Assembly (NCBI GenBank): GCA_951640165.1
Contig: OX621237.1
Span: forward strand, 806,001 to 870,000
Reading direction: 5' to 3'
From: Pseudoips prasinana
Lineage: Eukaryota > Arthropoda > Insecta > Lepidoptera > Nolidae
Length of the DNA: 64,000 nt
Shown: positions 11,106 to 20,590 of the stretch, in pieces
Numbering within the stretch: the first letter of the stretch is position 1
How the letters are laid out: every line of letters begins with the position of its first letter
Program-made: the position numbers and the translations under genes
The notes under the pieces: generated by a model
What the model was told of the DNA's origin: nothing
Database searches by the model: none
Seen by the model: the letters and a program-made list of their open reading frames with translations, nothing else

Positions 11106-12102
11106 AGTTAATTAACTAAGAACAAAATTCAAACGATATCTCTTTCAAATAGATACAAAGATTAAATTTCCTTTATATTGATAAGCAATATATGTACAGG
11201 TTAGTATTTACGAGTACTTGTAAAGGTCTAAAGCCGTGTGTATAATACAGTAGTCACTCCATATAAATCAGATTTTTTTATGTATAATGTAATATAATGT
11301 CATGTAACGTTTTTGTCAAACATTAATAATATAACTTGAAAAAGTTCTTTTTAGCAGTAGACAAAAGTTTAGTTATTAGACAATTCGTTTAAAAGTAAAT
11401 TCATTTTTATACGTCTAAGTTAACACTAGAGTCAAAGTCGTAACATTTCTTATTTTGATATCCTGAGAATTCATCAGGCTAAAAAGCATATGATCCTCCA
11501 GGTGGCTATCGGTTTACTAAGATTATTGATTTTTGCAAAGTCCTGATCAACGTATAGGCGTAAACAAACATTTCCTACCACTGTAAGTAGAGCGGCTTGC
11601 TAACGCGTAAGATTTACCTGTGCTATTCTGTAAGGTGAGCAGCTCCTCCAGTTGAGCGTAAACATATTACAGTGTACGACACTAAATCTGTCAAGACCTG
11701 AGATGCACATATTTAGTGTACGCCGCTATTTAATAGAATATTCGTGTGGAGTACGGCCTCGCACAATCTGCATGAGTGCAACAGCTGCAGAACTGAATTG
11801 TAAGCATTTGATTGTGAGACAGGGGTATTATTGGGATAAGCTTTTGGATTATAAATGCTAGTATTTCAGGAACAATTTACATGTTATAATTTCTTCCTTA
11901 CCTTCCCACTTTCAATGGAGTCTGCTCCCAGTATACGTCTAGTCGTTTAAACTAGCTTCTAAAATTAACCAAGTGACTCCCCCCTGACATTGAAATATAG
12001 GAGACCTAGAGCTAGTTTCAGATTACCCGTTACGATTGTCATGGATATTCTCATAAGAACCAGGCCGTTTAGCATGCTTTCCGAGTTCCTCTACTAAGAA
12101 CT
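11106..12102. other. AT-rich non-coding stretch
   Basis: No supported feature. Confidence 0.4.
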
Positions 12103-12111
12103 TAAAAAAAA

Positions 12112-13707
12112 AAAATCATTTTTATACAAAGATTTTCTTTCAGCTTTACCTCTGTTACTGAGGAGGATGTCAAAAAATCTGTCCTTTCTATCTCTTCAAC
12201 TTCTGCTGGACATGATAATTTATGCTCCAAAATGATTAATCCTATCCTTCCTATTGTCCTTCCTATTCTTACCCATTTGTTCAACTATTCTTTATTTTCT
12301 TCCCGTTTTCCTACTGCTTGGAAACAAGCACATGTCATTCCTTTGCCTAAAGTCTCCGAACCATCCGCACCGTCCCAGTTTCATCCCATTTCTATCCTCC
12401 CGTTCCTTTCAAAAGTTTTGGAGCATATTGTTCATAAACAGTTGTCTGATTTCCTCTCTTGTAACCGTATCCTTAATCCTTTTCAGTCTGGTTTCCGATC
12501 TGGCCATAGCACGGTTACTGCCCTTGTCAAAGTCACCGACGACATTCGCTGGGCTATGGATAACAAATCTCTTACCGTTCTTATACTTTTAGACTTTAGT
12601 ACAGCATTCAATTCTGTCGATTTTGACATCCTTCTCGGTATTCTCTCTTCACTCAACTTCTCACCTTCTACCTTATCTTGGTTTGACTCTTATCTTCGGG
12701 GTCGCTCGCAGTGTGTACGCCTTGACGAGACATTCTCCGATTGGTGCGAGCTCAGTGCGGGTGTGCCTCAGGGTGGCGTTCTATCTCCCTTATTATTCTC
12801 TATTTTCATTAACTCTGTTACAAAAAATACCTCTTCGAATTTCCATCTCTATGCAGACGATTTGCAACTATATCGGTCGTTCACCCTTGATGACGCTGAT
12901 GCAGCCATTGCTGCAATGAACCACGACCTGGGGTTAATTAGTCTTTGGGCTCAGTCTCATGGTTTACTTTTAAATCCTGCGAAATCCCAGGCCATGGTCA
13001 TAGGCAGTAGGCATATGCGCAGTGAAGTAAATTCAAATTCTTTTCCACCAGTCTACCTCGATGGTGTCCCAATTATTTATTCCGACACGGCAAAAAATCT
13101 TGGACTTACTTTAGATTGCAATCTCTCGTGGAAAGCCCAAATCGCTGAAGTTAGCAAAAAAGTGCACTTCACATTCCACTCGCTGAAATGCCTTCAAAAC
13201 TTTTTACCCTTGAAAACTAAAATCTCTCTTGCCCAGACTCTGATACAACCCATCTTGGATTACGCTGACAGTTGCTACCTAGACGCTACAGAGGAGCTTC
13301 TAAATAAGCTTGAGCGTTTACAAAATCTCTGCATTCGGTTTATATTCGGCCTGAAAAAATTCGACCATGTCTCTAAATTTCGTAAAGATCTCAAGTGGCT
13401 CCCAATTCGTTTTCGCAGGAACACTCGCATATTGTGTCTCCTTTTTAACATCCTTCATAATCCCCAATCCCCTTCCTATCTGCGAGAGCGCTTCTCCTAT
13501 AAATCTGCTCCTGGTGCTCTTTGCAGATCGCACATGAAATCCCTTCTTAAATTTCCCCTCCATAAAACCGATTTCTATTCCTATTCCTTTACTGTTCATG
13601 CGGTCAGGTTGTGGAACTCTCTTCCGCCAAATGTTCGGAACTGCAATTCGATTTATTCGTTTAAAAGACAAGTAAAAAATCATTATCTATCCATTTCATC
13701 CACTTAG
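12112..13707 (+). CDS. Reverse transcriptase, open but N-terminally truncated
   Basis: The frame is open from 12112, and the first ATG is at 12232 (491 codons onward). Homology with the 16207-18195 protein starts upstream of that ATG (FTSVTEEDVKKS ...), so the ATG is not the true start. Visible RT motifs are IPLPKVSEPS, FRSGHSTVTALV, LLDFSTAFNSVDFD (catalytic Asp codon 12592), AGVPQGGVLSPLLF and LYADDLQLY (Asp codons 12856 and 12859). The C-terminal block is LERLQNLCIRFIFGLKKFDH and RLWNSLPPNVRN. No internal stop occurs over 530 codons, which suggests a fairly young insertion. It lacks the endonuclease and therefore cannot move itself. The family is a CR1/jockey-supergroup LINE; finer placement is uncertain. 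Confidence 0.9.
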   Translation, partial: KIIFIQRFSFSFTSVTEEDVKKSVLSISSTSAGHDNLCSKMINPILPIVLPILTHLFNYSLFSSRFPTAWKQAHVIPLPKVSEPSAPSQFHPISILPFLSKVLEHIVHKQLSDFLSCNRILNPFQSGFRSGHSTVTALVKVTDDIRWAMDNKSLTVLILLDFSTAFNSVDFDILLGILSSLNFSPSTLSWFDSYLRGRSQCVRLDETFSDWCELSAGVPQGGVLSPLLFSIFINSVTKNTSSNFHLYADDLQLYRSFTLDDADAAIAAMNHDLGLISLWAQSHGLLLNPAKSQAMVIGSRHMRSEVNSNSFPPVYLDGVPIIYSDTAKNLGLTLDCNLSWKAQIAEVSKKVHFTFHSLKCLQNFLPLKTKISLAQTLIQPILDYADSCYLDATEELLNKLERLQNLCIRFIFGLKKFDHVSKFRKDLKWLPIRFRRNTRILCLLFNILHNPQSPSYLRERFSYKSAPGALCRSHMKSLLKFPLHKTDFYSYSFTVHAVRLWNSLPPNVRNCNSIYSFKRQVKNHYLSISST

Positions 13708-13867
13708 AATGTACGTTAGTATTAGTATTTAGTGTATTTTAAATTTAACATTGAGTATAATAGTGGTATATATTCGTATTTAAGTATTTATGTAAATTAT
13801 TAGTATGTAAGTTTATTATTGACCTACACACATTTTTGACTATCTTCAATTATTTTTTTCCTTTCGC

Positions 13868-13907
13868 GGGTCTGCTGGAAGAAATTTCTTACGAAATAAG
13901 CAGATCC
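13868..13907 (+). other. LINE 3'-UTR nested hairpin (copy 2)
   Basis: The outer stem GGTCTGCT/AGCAGATCC encloses GGAAGAA, an inner stem ATTTC-TTAC-GAAAT and one unpaired A. The layout equals 18421-18460 but the stem bases differ in a compensatory way. Confidence 0.75.
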
Positions 13908-13983
13908 TGTGTACTCTTTGTTTCTTTTTGTATATTATTCTATGATTTTTGTGTGTACATGAATGAATAAATAAATAAATAAA

Positions 13984-14138
13984 TAAAAATAAAGATTGTT
14001 GGGCGCACGAGTCGAACATCGGGCGTAAAATTCCGCTTGAGCTCGAAACTTAACGTAAAATAACGTCAAGTTTCGAGCTCAAACGGAATTTTACGCCCGA
14101 TGTTCGATTCGTGCGCCGAACAATCTTTGTTTTATTTT
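13984..14138. repeat. 155-bp palindrome joined to LINE tail
   Basis: Arms of about 70 bp (13984-14054 and 14062-14138) pair almost perfectly around AAAATA. Key blocks are AAAGATTGTTGGGCGCACGA, CATCGGGCGTAAAATTCCG and GAGCTCGAAACTTAACGT, and their complements. The right arm contains GTTCGATTCGTGCGCC, which resembles a tRNA B box. It begins inside the (AAAT)n tail of the LINE, so it is a MITE or a snap-back copy. Confidence 0.85.
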
Positions 14139-15232
14139 TGGGATATAAGCTTTAAACCAATTATAAAAAAGTATTAATACTAATACTCAAAATATTTTTA
14201 GAAAAGAGCATCATGGCAACACGTCAAATCAAAAAAGGGGAAAGCAAGCATAATAATTAACTTATTCTGTTAGTAGCGAGGTAACAGTTCGCCTGCTACG
14301 ATCCTACTCTGTTTACAGAGCGATAAACAGTAATAAAACTAGACAGAGAGAATGTTTATAGCAGTGTATAACAAACAATTTTTTAATTATGTTAATAAAT
14401 GAATTAGTTTGATTTAAATAATACTTTTTTTACAATATATTGGTATCTACTTATGGAATTCTTCTCTGGCAGTTGTGCGCGGGCTTTGATGTGACCATAT
14501 TTTAGCGTTAGCAAGACTGATTTTTTGTATCATATTTATTTTTTTGTGAATCAAACGTAAGAGGATCAAATCATTATTTTTATTTTACATTTTTTTATTT
14601 TATTTCCTAGACTAGTAATAGTAGTATTTGCTGACTAACTAACAAACCTAGAGTGTATTCTGTAAGGTGAAGGTACTTCCGACTTCTCAGGTCTAGTTGC
14701 TAATAGAGTGAGAGAATGGTGTGCTTTAATGTGGCCACCGTTTAGAGCGTTTGCCTCTCTAAGGGTCACGTCTACGTTTTGTAGAGCTACGACCGTGGTA
14801 GTCTTCAGACCCTACAATATCTACTACTCCCGTTTTTAAAGTCATTTAAAAACACACACTTAAAACAGAGTATGCACCATAAATAATGCGTTTAACAGAT
14901 TAGAAGCACAATCCTTTGAGCGAGAGCAACATCTTCGTGTTTGCTCACTTTCCCGCTTGTGTACTTAGCTCCCGTCCTCAGTACGTATTTAGATGTTAAG
15001 ACTTGAGCCCTATGTTTATAGTATCAATGTTAGCATAATGCCTATGTGATTAAATAAACATGTTATTCGATTGGTATGGCATGGTTACATCGAGTGGTTA
15101 GTTTAATAGTTATTTAGACATGTACTTCCTTTACTTGAGAATGAAAATCAGAGTTGTTTGAGCCGCCCGGTAGACCTTTGTCATTGCTTAACGTATAACG
15201 GCGAGCCTAGTGTTAGTAGCGAACATTGTATA
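14139..15232. other. AT-rich non-coding stretch
   Basis: No supported gene or recognised repeat. Confidence 0.4.
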
Positions 15233-15330
15233 GTCATCATGTCAGCCGAAAGACGTCCACTGCTGGACCAAAGCGCCCCCAAGGATTTCCATAATGGCCG
15301 GTGCAGTGCTGTCAACGTCCGATATCTTTG
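15233..15330 (+). repeat. Repeat family E
   Basis: CATCATGTCAGCCGAAAGAC, CCACTGCTGGACCAAAG and TTTCCATAATGGCCGGTGC follow the order seen at 28800-28905, 48839-48990 and 49975-50065. Confidence 0.75.
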
Positions 15331-15467
15331 GTGTAATGACGGGTTAGTCTTGCTTTTAGATCTAAGGCATTAACTATTAACAGAAAAACTCGTTGTCGCG
15401 TACTGCTGTCTGTACAACTTCTTTAACAATTATTGATAAAAATGTTTTTAATACTGAGTTATATTTT

Positions 15468-15709
15468 ACTAGCGGCCCGGTACGTGCTTCGCTACGCTTT
15501 TAAGTATTAGTACAAATTGTTTGTATATGGGAGTATAGAAAGATGTTGATTTTACACTTTTTCAAGACTTTTTAAAAATTTCCTCTACGTACAAGCCTTC
15601 CCTGGACTTCCACGAATAATTCAAGAACAAAATTAGCCAAATCGGTAAAGGCGTTGTTGAGTTATAATATTACAACGAAAAGTGGCATTGATTTTTATAT
15701 ATATAGATT
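15468..15709 (+). repeat. RTE-type LINE 3' end (family H, variant)
   Basis: It starts ACTAGCGGCCCGGTACGTGC, contains CCAAATCGGTAAAGGCGTTG and ends in TATATATATAGAT. Both are hallmarks of short 3'-end copies of arthropod RTE LINEs. There is no coding part. Confidence 0.7.
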
Positions 15710-16189
15710 ATTAAAATAATATGAACAGAATAATAGAAACACATTTAATAAAAACAGGGTTCCATAAGGTTGAAAGTGGATTGTACATTTCAATTTCAAA
15801 AGATTTTGATTTCATTTTTGAGCCATCCGTATTATTGGTACAACGCTGAGTACTTGGAACTGAACTAGTTTTAAATTACTAACTCCTGAACCGAATCGGA
15901 GTCTTATTCTCACAGTTCTGTCCCCAAACATGCTGAAATGTTGTCCAGTTAAGTGAGTTTACAAATCGGTCTCAAATACTGAGCGCACAAGTTGACCATT
16001 CAGTTAGGCTGTCCGTAATCACTTACAAGTTTGAGCCAGACTCAAGATTTCCAGCTCAGCGTATTATGGATGCGCAACTTTGAATAGTATTTGTGAGACT
16101 TTGATATACTTGTGATTTACTTTACACTACTCCCTACAGCTGCTCTGAACACTCCGTACAATTTTGAACATTTAGGGATCACAGCGATC
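15710..16189. other. Non-coding stretch upstream of LINE copy 3
   Basis: No supported feature. Confidence 0.4.
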
Positions 16190-16206
16190 CTGTTATTTTG
16201 AGATAG

Positions 16207-18195
16207 ATGGGGTTTTTAGGTAAGATACACGCGCCTATTCGAGCTATACGAGTAAAACACTTGCAAGCACCATGGCTTAATGATGAGATCAAGGCACTCA
16301 TAAGTCTCAAAACAGCTGCGAAATCAAGATACAAGTGTCGACCATCTGACTACTCTCGGGACAAATATCTCGCAATCCGAAATCGCTGCAATAAGATGTG
16401 TAGGAGTGCTCAACGCCATAATATCCATAAATCCGTTGAAAACGGAGATCCAGCGAAAATCTGGAAATTTCTTAGATCATTAGGAGTTGGAAAATCTCTA
16501 GATACTCTCCCTAATAAATTAGACATCAATTCCCTTAATCAGTACTTTTCCTCTTCATCATCGAGTAACGCATTAGCTAAAACTCAATCGTTAAGATATC
16601 TTTCATCACTTCCAACTGCCGATCATCCACCATTTGTTTTCAATCAATTCTCCGATTGTGATGTTAAGAAAGGCATCCTGTCAATATCTTCCAATGCGGT
16701 CGGTAGCGACAGTGTCAGCCGTAATATGATCATTCCTATCCTTGATGATATCCTACCCATTATCAGTCACATCCTTAATTGTTCCATATCGAGTGGATTC
16801 TTTCCTTCTAAATGGAAAGAAGCCCTAGTCACTCCCATTCCTAAAACCAGAAAACCATCCTCCTTCTCCGACTATCGTCCTATATCCATTCTTCCATTCC
16901 TATCAAAAGTCCTCGAGCGGCTTATCTACACCCAACTTAATTCCTATGTATGTAAGCACAATATCCTCAACCCTATGCAATCCGGTTTCCGTCCTGGTCA
17001 TAGTACCGTTACAGCCCTGGTCCATATTACGGAAGACATCAGAGGTGCCATGGAGAATGGAAATCTTACAGTTCTCCTTTTACTAGATTTTAGCAACGCG
17101 TTCAATACTGTAGATTTTGACATTCTTCTTGGCATTTTGACGTCACTTAACATATCTCCAACGGTGATTGAATGGTTTCGATCTTACCTGTTTGGGCGCC
17201 GGCAACGAATCCGTATTAATGATATGTTTTCTACATGGTCTAATACAGTTGCTGGCGTGCCACAGGGTGGCGTTCTTTCTCCATTGCTTTTTGCTTTATT
17301 TATTAATACAATTTCCAATAATCTTTCTTCCTCCTATCATCTTTATGCAGACGATCTACAGATTTATTCCCATGCTTCGCTTACGAACTTACCCAGTGCA
17401 ATGGCGACAATCAATGATGATTTGGCTCGGATTAGGGCGTGGAGTCAGAACTTTGGTCTCAAAATCAATCCGATGAAAACACAGGCTATAATACTTGGCA
17501 GCTCTCGACTGATTTCCAAATTGGACTGCTCCCAACTCCCCCAAATCATCTTTGATGGCACCGTTATCCCTCTCAGGGATAACGTTAAGAACTTAGGGAT
17601 TATCTTTGATAATACATTATCATGGGGTACTCAACTGAAAGCTGTAAGTTGTAAACTTTTTGCGTCATCAGGTTCCCTCAGGCGCCTGCGCAACTTCCTC
17701 CCTATTAGCACTAAAACTGCTCTTGCACTATCACTCCTCTTGCCTATTCTCGACTATGCCGATGCCAGCTATCTAGATCTGACAGAAGAACAACTGGATA
17801 AACTTGAGCGTCTTCAAAACCTTTGTATTAGATTCATATTTGGCCTACGCAAATATGATCACGTTTCATTGTTCCGTTCAAAGCTCAAATGGTTGCCAAT
17901 CCGCCTTCGTCGGAATGCTCATGTTCTTTCTTTATTATATAACACTCTGTTTAATCCCGCTACACCTATATACCTCAAAAATCGTTTCGAGTTTCTCTGT
18001 GACACGCATACTAGATTCCTAAGATCATCACACAACCTAAAGCTGCATACTCCTATGCACTCTACAATATTTATGAGCAAGTCATTCTCAGTTCAAGCAG
18101 TACAATTGTGGAATTCCTTGCCAGTTACTATCAGACGTGCCCAAACTCTTACCACGTTCAATAAAGCAGTTAAAGAGCACTACCTTAGTTTGTAG
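16207..18195 (+). CDS. LINE reverse transcriptase, intact frame, endonuclease missing
   Basis: 662 codons without a stop. The region up to residue 115 or so is the linker that follows the endonuclease (APWLNDEIKALISLKTAAK ... AKIWKFLRSLG). RT motifs: TPIPKTRKPSSFSDYRPISI, FRPGHSTVTALV, LLLLDFSNAFNTVDFD (Asp 294), AGVPQGGVLSPLLFALFIN (about 349) and LYADDLQIYSH (Asp 382-383). The C-terminal block LERLQNLCIRFIFGLRKYDH and LWNSLPVTIRRAQTLTTF closes the protein. The ATG at 16207 lies at the truncation joint and is probably a chance start. The enzyme would copy its own 3' end at a nicked target in the nucleus. Without the endonuclease it is not autonomous, though the RT itself looks undamaged. CR1/jockey supergroup; Daphne- or Kiri-like is possible but unverified. 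Confidence 0.93.
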   Translation: MGFLGKIHAPIRAIRVKHLQAPWLNDEIKALISLKTAAKSRYKCRPSDYSRDKYLAIRNRCNKMCRSAQRHNIHKSVENGDPAKIWKFLRSLGVGKSLDTLPNKLDINSLNQYFSSSSSSNALAKTQSLRYLSSLPTADHPPFVFNQFSDCDVKKGILSISSNAVGSDSVSRNMIIPILDDILPIISHILNCSISSGFFPSKWKEALVTPIPKTRKPSSFSDYRPISILPFLSKVLERLIYTQLNSYVCKHNILNPMQSGFRPGHSTVTALVHITEDIRGAMENGNLTVLLLLDFSNAFNTVDFDILLGILTSLNISPTVIEWFRSYLFGRRQRIRINDMFSTWSNTVAGVPQGGVLSPLLFALFINTISNNLSSSYHLYADDLQIYSHASLTNLPSAMATINDDLARIRAWSQNFGLKINPMKTQAIILGSSRLISKLDCSQLPQIIFDGTVIPLRDNVKNLGIIFDNTLSWGTQLKAVSCKLFASSGSLRRLRNFLPISTKTALALSLLLPILDYADASYLDLTEEQLDKLERLQNLCIRFIFGLRKYDHVSLFRSKLKWLPIRLRRNAHVLSLLYNTLFNPATPIYLKNRFEFLCDTHTRFLRSSHNLKLHTPMHSTIFMSKSFSVQAVQLWNSLPVTIRRAQTLTTFNKAVKEHYLSL

Positions 18196-18420
18196 TCACC
18201 TATTGTCTAATGTAATATTTATGTATTTTTTTTTATTTATTTTTTTAAGTTGTATAATATGCACTGTATTGTATTTATACATAGTTTTATTATATCTATA
18301 TATATATTTATGTATATGTATGTATATGTTTATATTTATTCATGTTTTTAGACTTATCTACTTTTTCATTTGTTGCACACCTACTATTTTTAAAATAATT
18401 ACAGCTCCTATCCATCCAAA

Positions 18421-18460
18421 GGTTGTCTGGAAGAAATCGCTTGATGCGATAAGACCGCCC
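18421..18460 (+). other. LINE 3'-UTR nested hairpin (copy 3)
   Basis: GTCT-GGAAGAA-ATCGC-TTGAT-GCGAT-A-AGAC. The outer and inner stems are perfect. It sits about 65 nt before the ATTCT tail. Confidence 0.75.
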
Positions 18461-18546
18461 ATTGTACATGATTGTGTTATTAGTGTCCTATGAATTTGTC
18501 GTGTATGTGTGTACAATAAAGAGTATTCTATTCTATTCTATTCTAT

Positions 18547-18912
18547 AATTAATTTATGTATAAAATTCTCTTGTCACAGTGATTGTAATCAAATTCTTCC
18601 GAAACCAATTTTTGTTTATATTTGGTAAGTCTGTGAATAGATCGTAAACAACATATTTTCGTACCCCTAAGCGATAAGGGTTGCCCACCCCAAATTTTTA
18701 TTTATTATTAAGTAAGCAACCGAGAGAGATGACAACGACAGCGGTCTCCTCACTTTCTCATACAATAAGATTTCTCTTACTCTCAGCGCAGTTTTCGGCC
18801 ATTATTGGAACGAAGTTCCTTATCGCTCGTTGTGAAAGGGGGCTTGACGGAAAAAAATCTTACGAAAAGTTGTCACGACACTTTTTGCAGCTGTGCAGCG
18901 TGAGCATGTTTC

Positions 18913-18947
<35 letters not shown>

Positions 18948-20360
18948 TATAGAAAGCAAGCCAGATATTTTCATTTCTATTTCGCATTGAACAGTGTGGT
19001 GTCGCGACGATTATTTTTGTTGAGTGTATACAAGTATTTTGTACATAATAAATAATAAGAAATAACTTCGTTCCATCCGGGTGTCCCTTGACACCTCTCA
19101 AGTTTTTATTGTTTGTTCATCAGTCTTAGCAGTGCAACTCTCAATGTTAATTATATTCTCACAGTAAATGTAAAATAGATTTGCAGAAACGTTTACCGGG
19201 TTAGTTTGTATTATAATACGATCAAAGGGACACTTAAAAAGAATTGTATAAATGATTATGACTAATACAATTTATTTGTTAATCGAAGTGTATAATAGAT
19301 TCAACGACTGACGTCATTCTGGAAGTTAGACCTACCTACTTGGATGGTCTGTCCGGGGTAGTTTGAAGTCATTTATAACTTTGAGCAAGGTGTCTCCAAT
19401 CATCATTTAAGTGGGTACAAAGTTGACGTCCGACATGATACTTGTTGCGAGACTCTGTTAAGGTCATCGAGCTCTCCTGAAGTCTTCTAATGTTTTAATC
19501 ATGATCGGCGCATCGAAATAACTACAATCACATGAAATGAATTACAAATTAAAGATAATCATTGAGTGAGAATAAATACGTTTTGTGGCTCTCTTTCTAA
19601 CAGTTTTAAAACATTTTATCGGAATGAATATAAAAAGCAACCAAATACGGTCGTTGGAACAGGAAATGGATTATTATTAAAAGCAAATGTTTATTAACAC
19701 ATAACACCTTCAGTGTATGATTATGATTGTCATCTGATTCTATCGTTTGTAGTTAATGCTATTGCATATCTGAGCATCAACACATCATAATGCGCTTGTC
19801 GGCAGGACACTTTATTGCTATCTAGCGTTAATATCGAAGTTATTCGGGAGGTTTTATTTACCGTGTCACGCAACTGCGCTTAAATAAAAAATTACGAGTG
19901 TGATGTAGACCACATGACTGAAGTAAAATATACTAAACGTAACTGGCTATGGAGGAAAGAGATAAAGAAAAGTGTGCTCACCCCTCTCTCTCTTGCCTCT
20001 ACTGTAATATAACAAACGTAACTCTCTTTCTTTCTATATTCACTACCTTGTATCTCCCTCTTACATTCCATTCTTCTCTTTTCTATTACACTTTTCGTAA
20101 CACTCTCGTCACGCATTCACGAGCTTACTCCCCTATCATGTAAAGAAGTTTTACTTCAAAATGCCAGCAAATTTTACAATATTATGTTTCGAATTCAATA
20201 ATCAGACATCTGAGAGTCGTGCTGCACTTTTAAAGGGTTGGCATATATCTGTGAAAACTTTTAACTGGCCTTTATCTTTTATTCTATGTGTCATTTATAT
20301 TCTAGCTGTAAGTTTTCTAAAGAAATAAAATTAATTAAAATCAATAAACATTATAATATA
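18547..20360. other. Non-coding stretch with a CT microsatellite
   Basis: A (GTCT)n/(CT)n tract lies at about 18911-18948. A few overlapping short frames (18681-19055 plus, 18820-19101 minus) run through it and look spurious. Confidence 0.5.
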
Positions 20361-20590
20361 TAGGGACAATGTCACACAGATCATCCTAGCCCCAAACTAA
20401 GCAAAGCTTGTACTATGGGTACATATACATACTTATATAGATAGATAAATACTTAAATACATAGAAAACATCCACGACTCAGAAACAAATATTCGTGCTC
20501 ATCACACAAATATTTGCACTTACCGGGATTCGAACCCAGAACCACCAGCTTCGTAGGCAGGAGCACTACCCACTAGGCTACGGTGACCGT
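20361..20590 (-). repeat. SINE family C, near full length
   Basis: Read on the minus strand, the head is tRNA-like: A box TAGCCTAGTGGGTAGTGCTC, then B box GGGTTCGAATCCCGG. The body contains TTTGTGTGATGAGCACG and ATAAGTATGTATATG, and the end is GATCTGTGTGACATTGTCCC. RNA polymerase III would read from the right. Confidence 0.85.

Larger units (their letters stand above)
12103..13986 (+). mobile_element. 5'-truncated CR1-like LINE (copy 2)
   Basis: A plus-strand non-LTR element copy begins abruptly after a run of 12 A at 12103-12114. It carries a long RT frame to 13707, a 3' UTR with a nested hairpin, and a terminal (AAAT)n tail near 13963-13986. The endonuclease half is missing. Confidence 0.88.
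16190..18546 (+). mobile_element. 5'-truncated CR1-like LINE (copy 3, longest)
   Basis: The copy runs from the linker between endonuclease and RT to a (ATTCT)n tail at 18524-18546. The 3' UTR carries the nested hairpin at 18421-18460 and an AATAAA at 18515-18520 just before the tail. The truncation point lies near 16200-16220. Confidence 0.9.
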
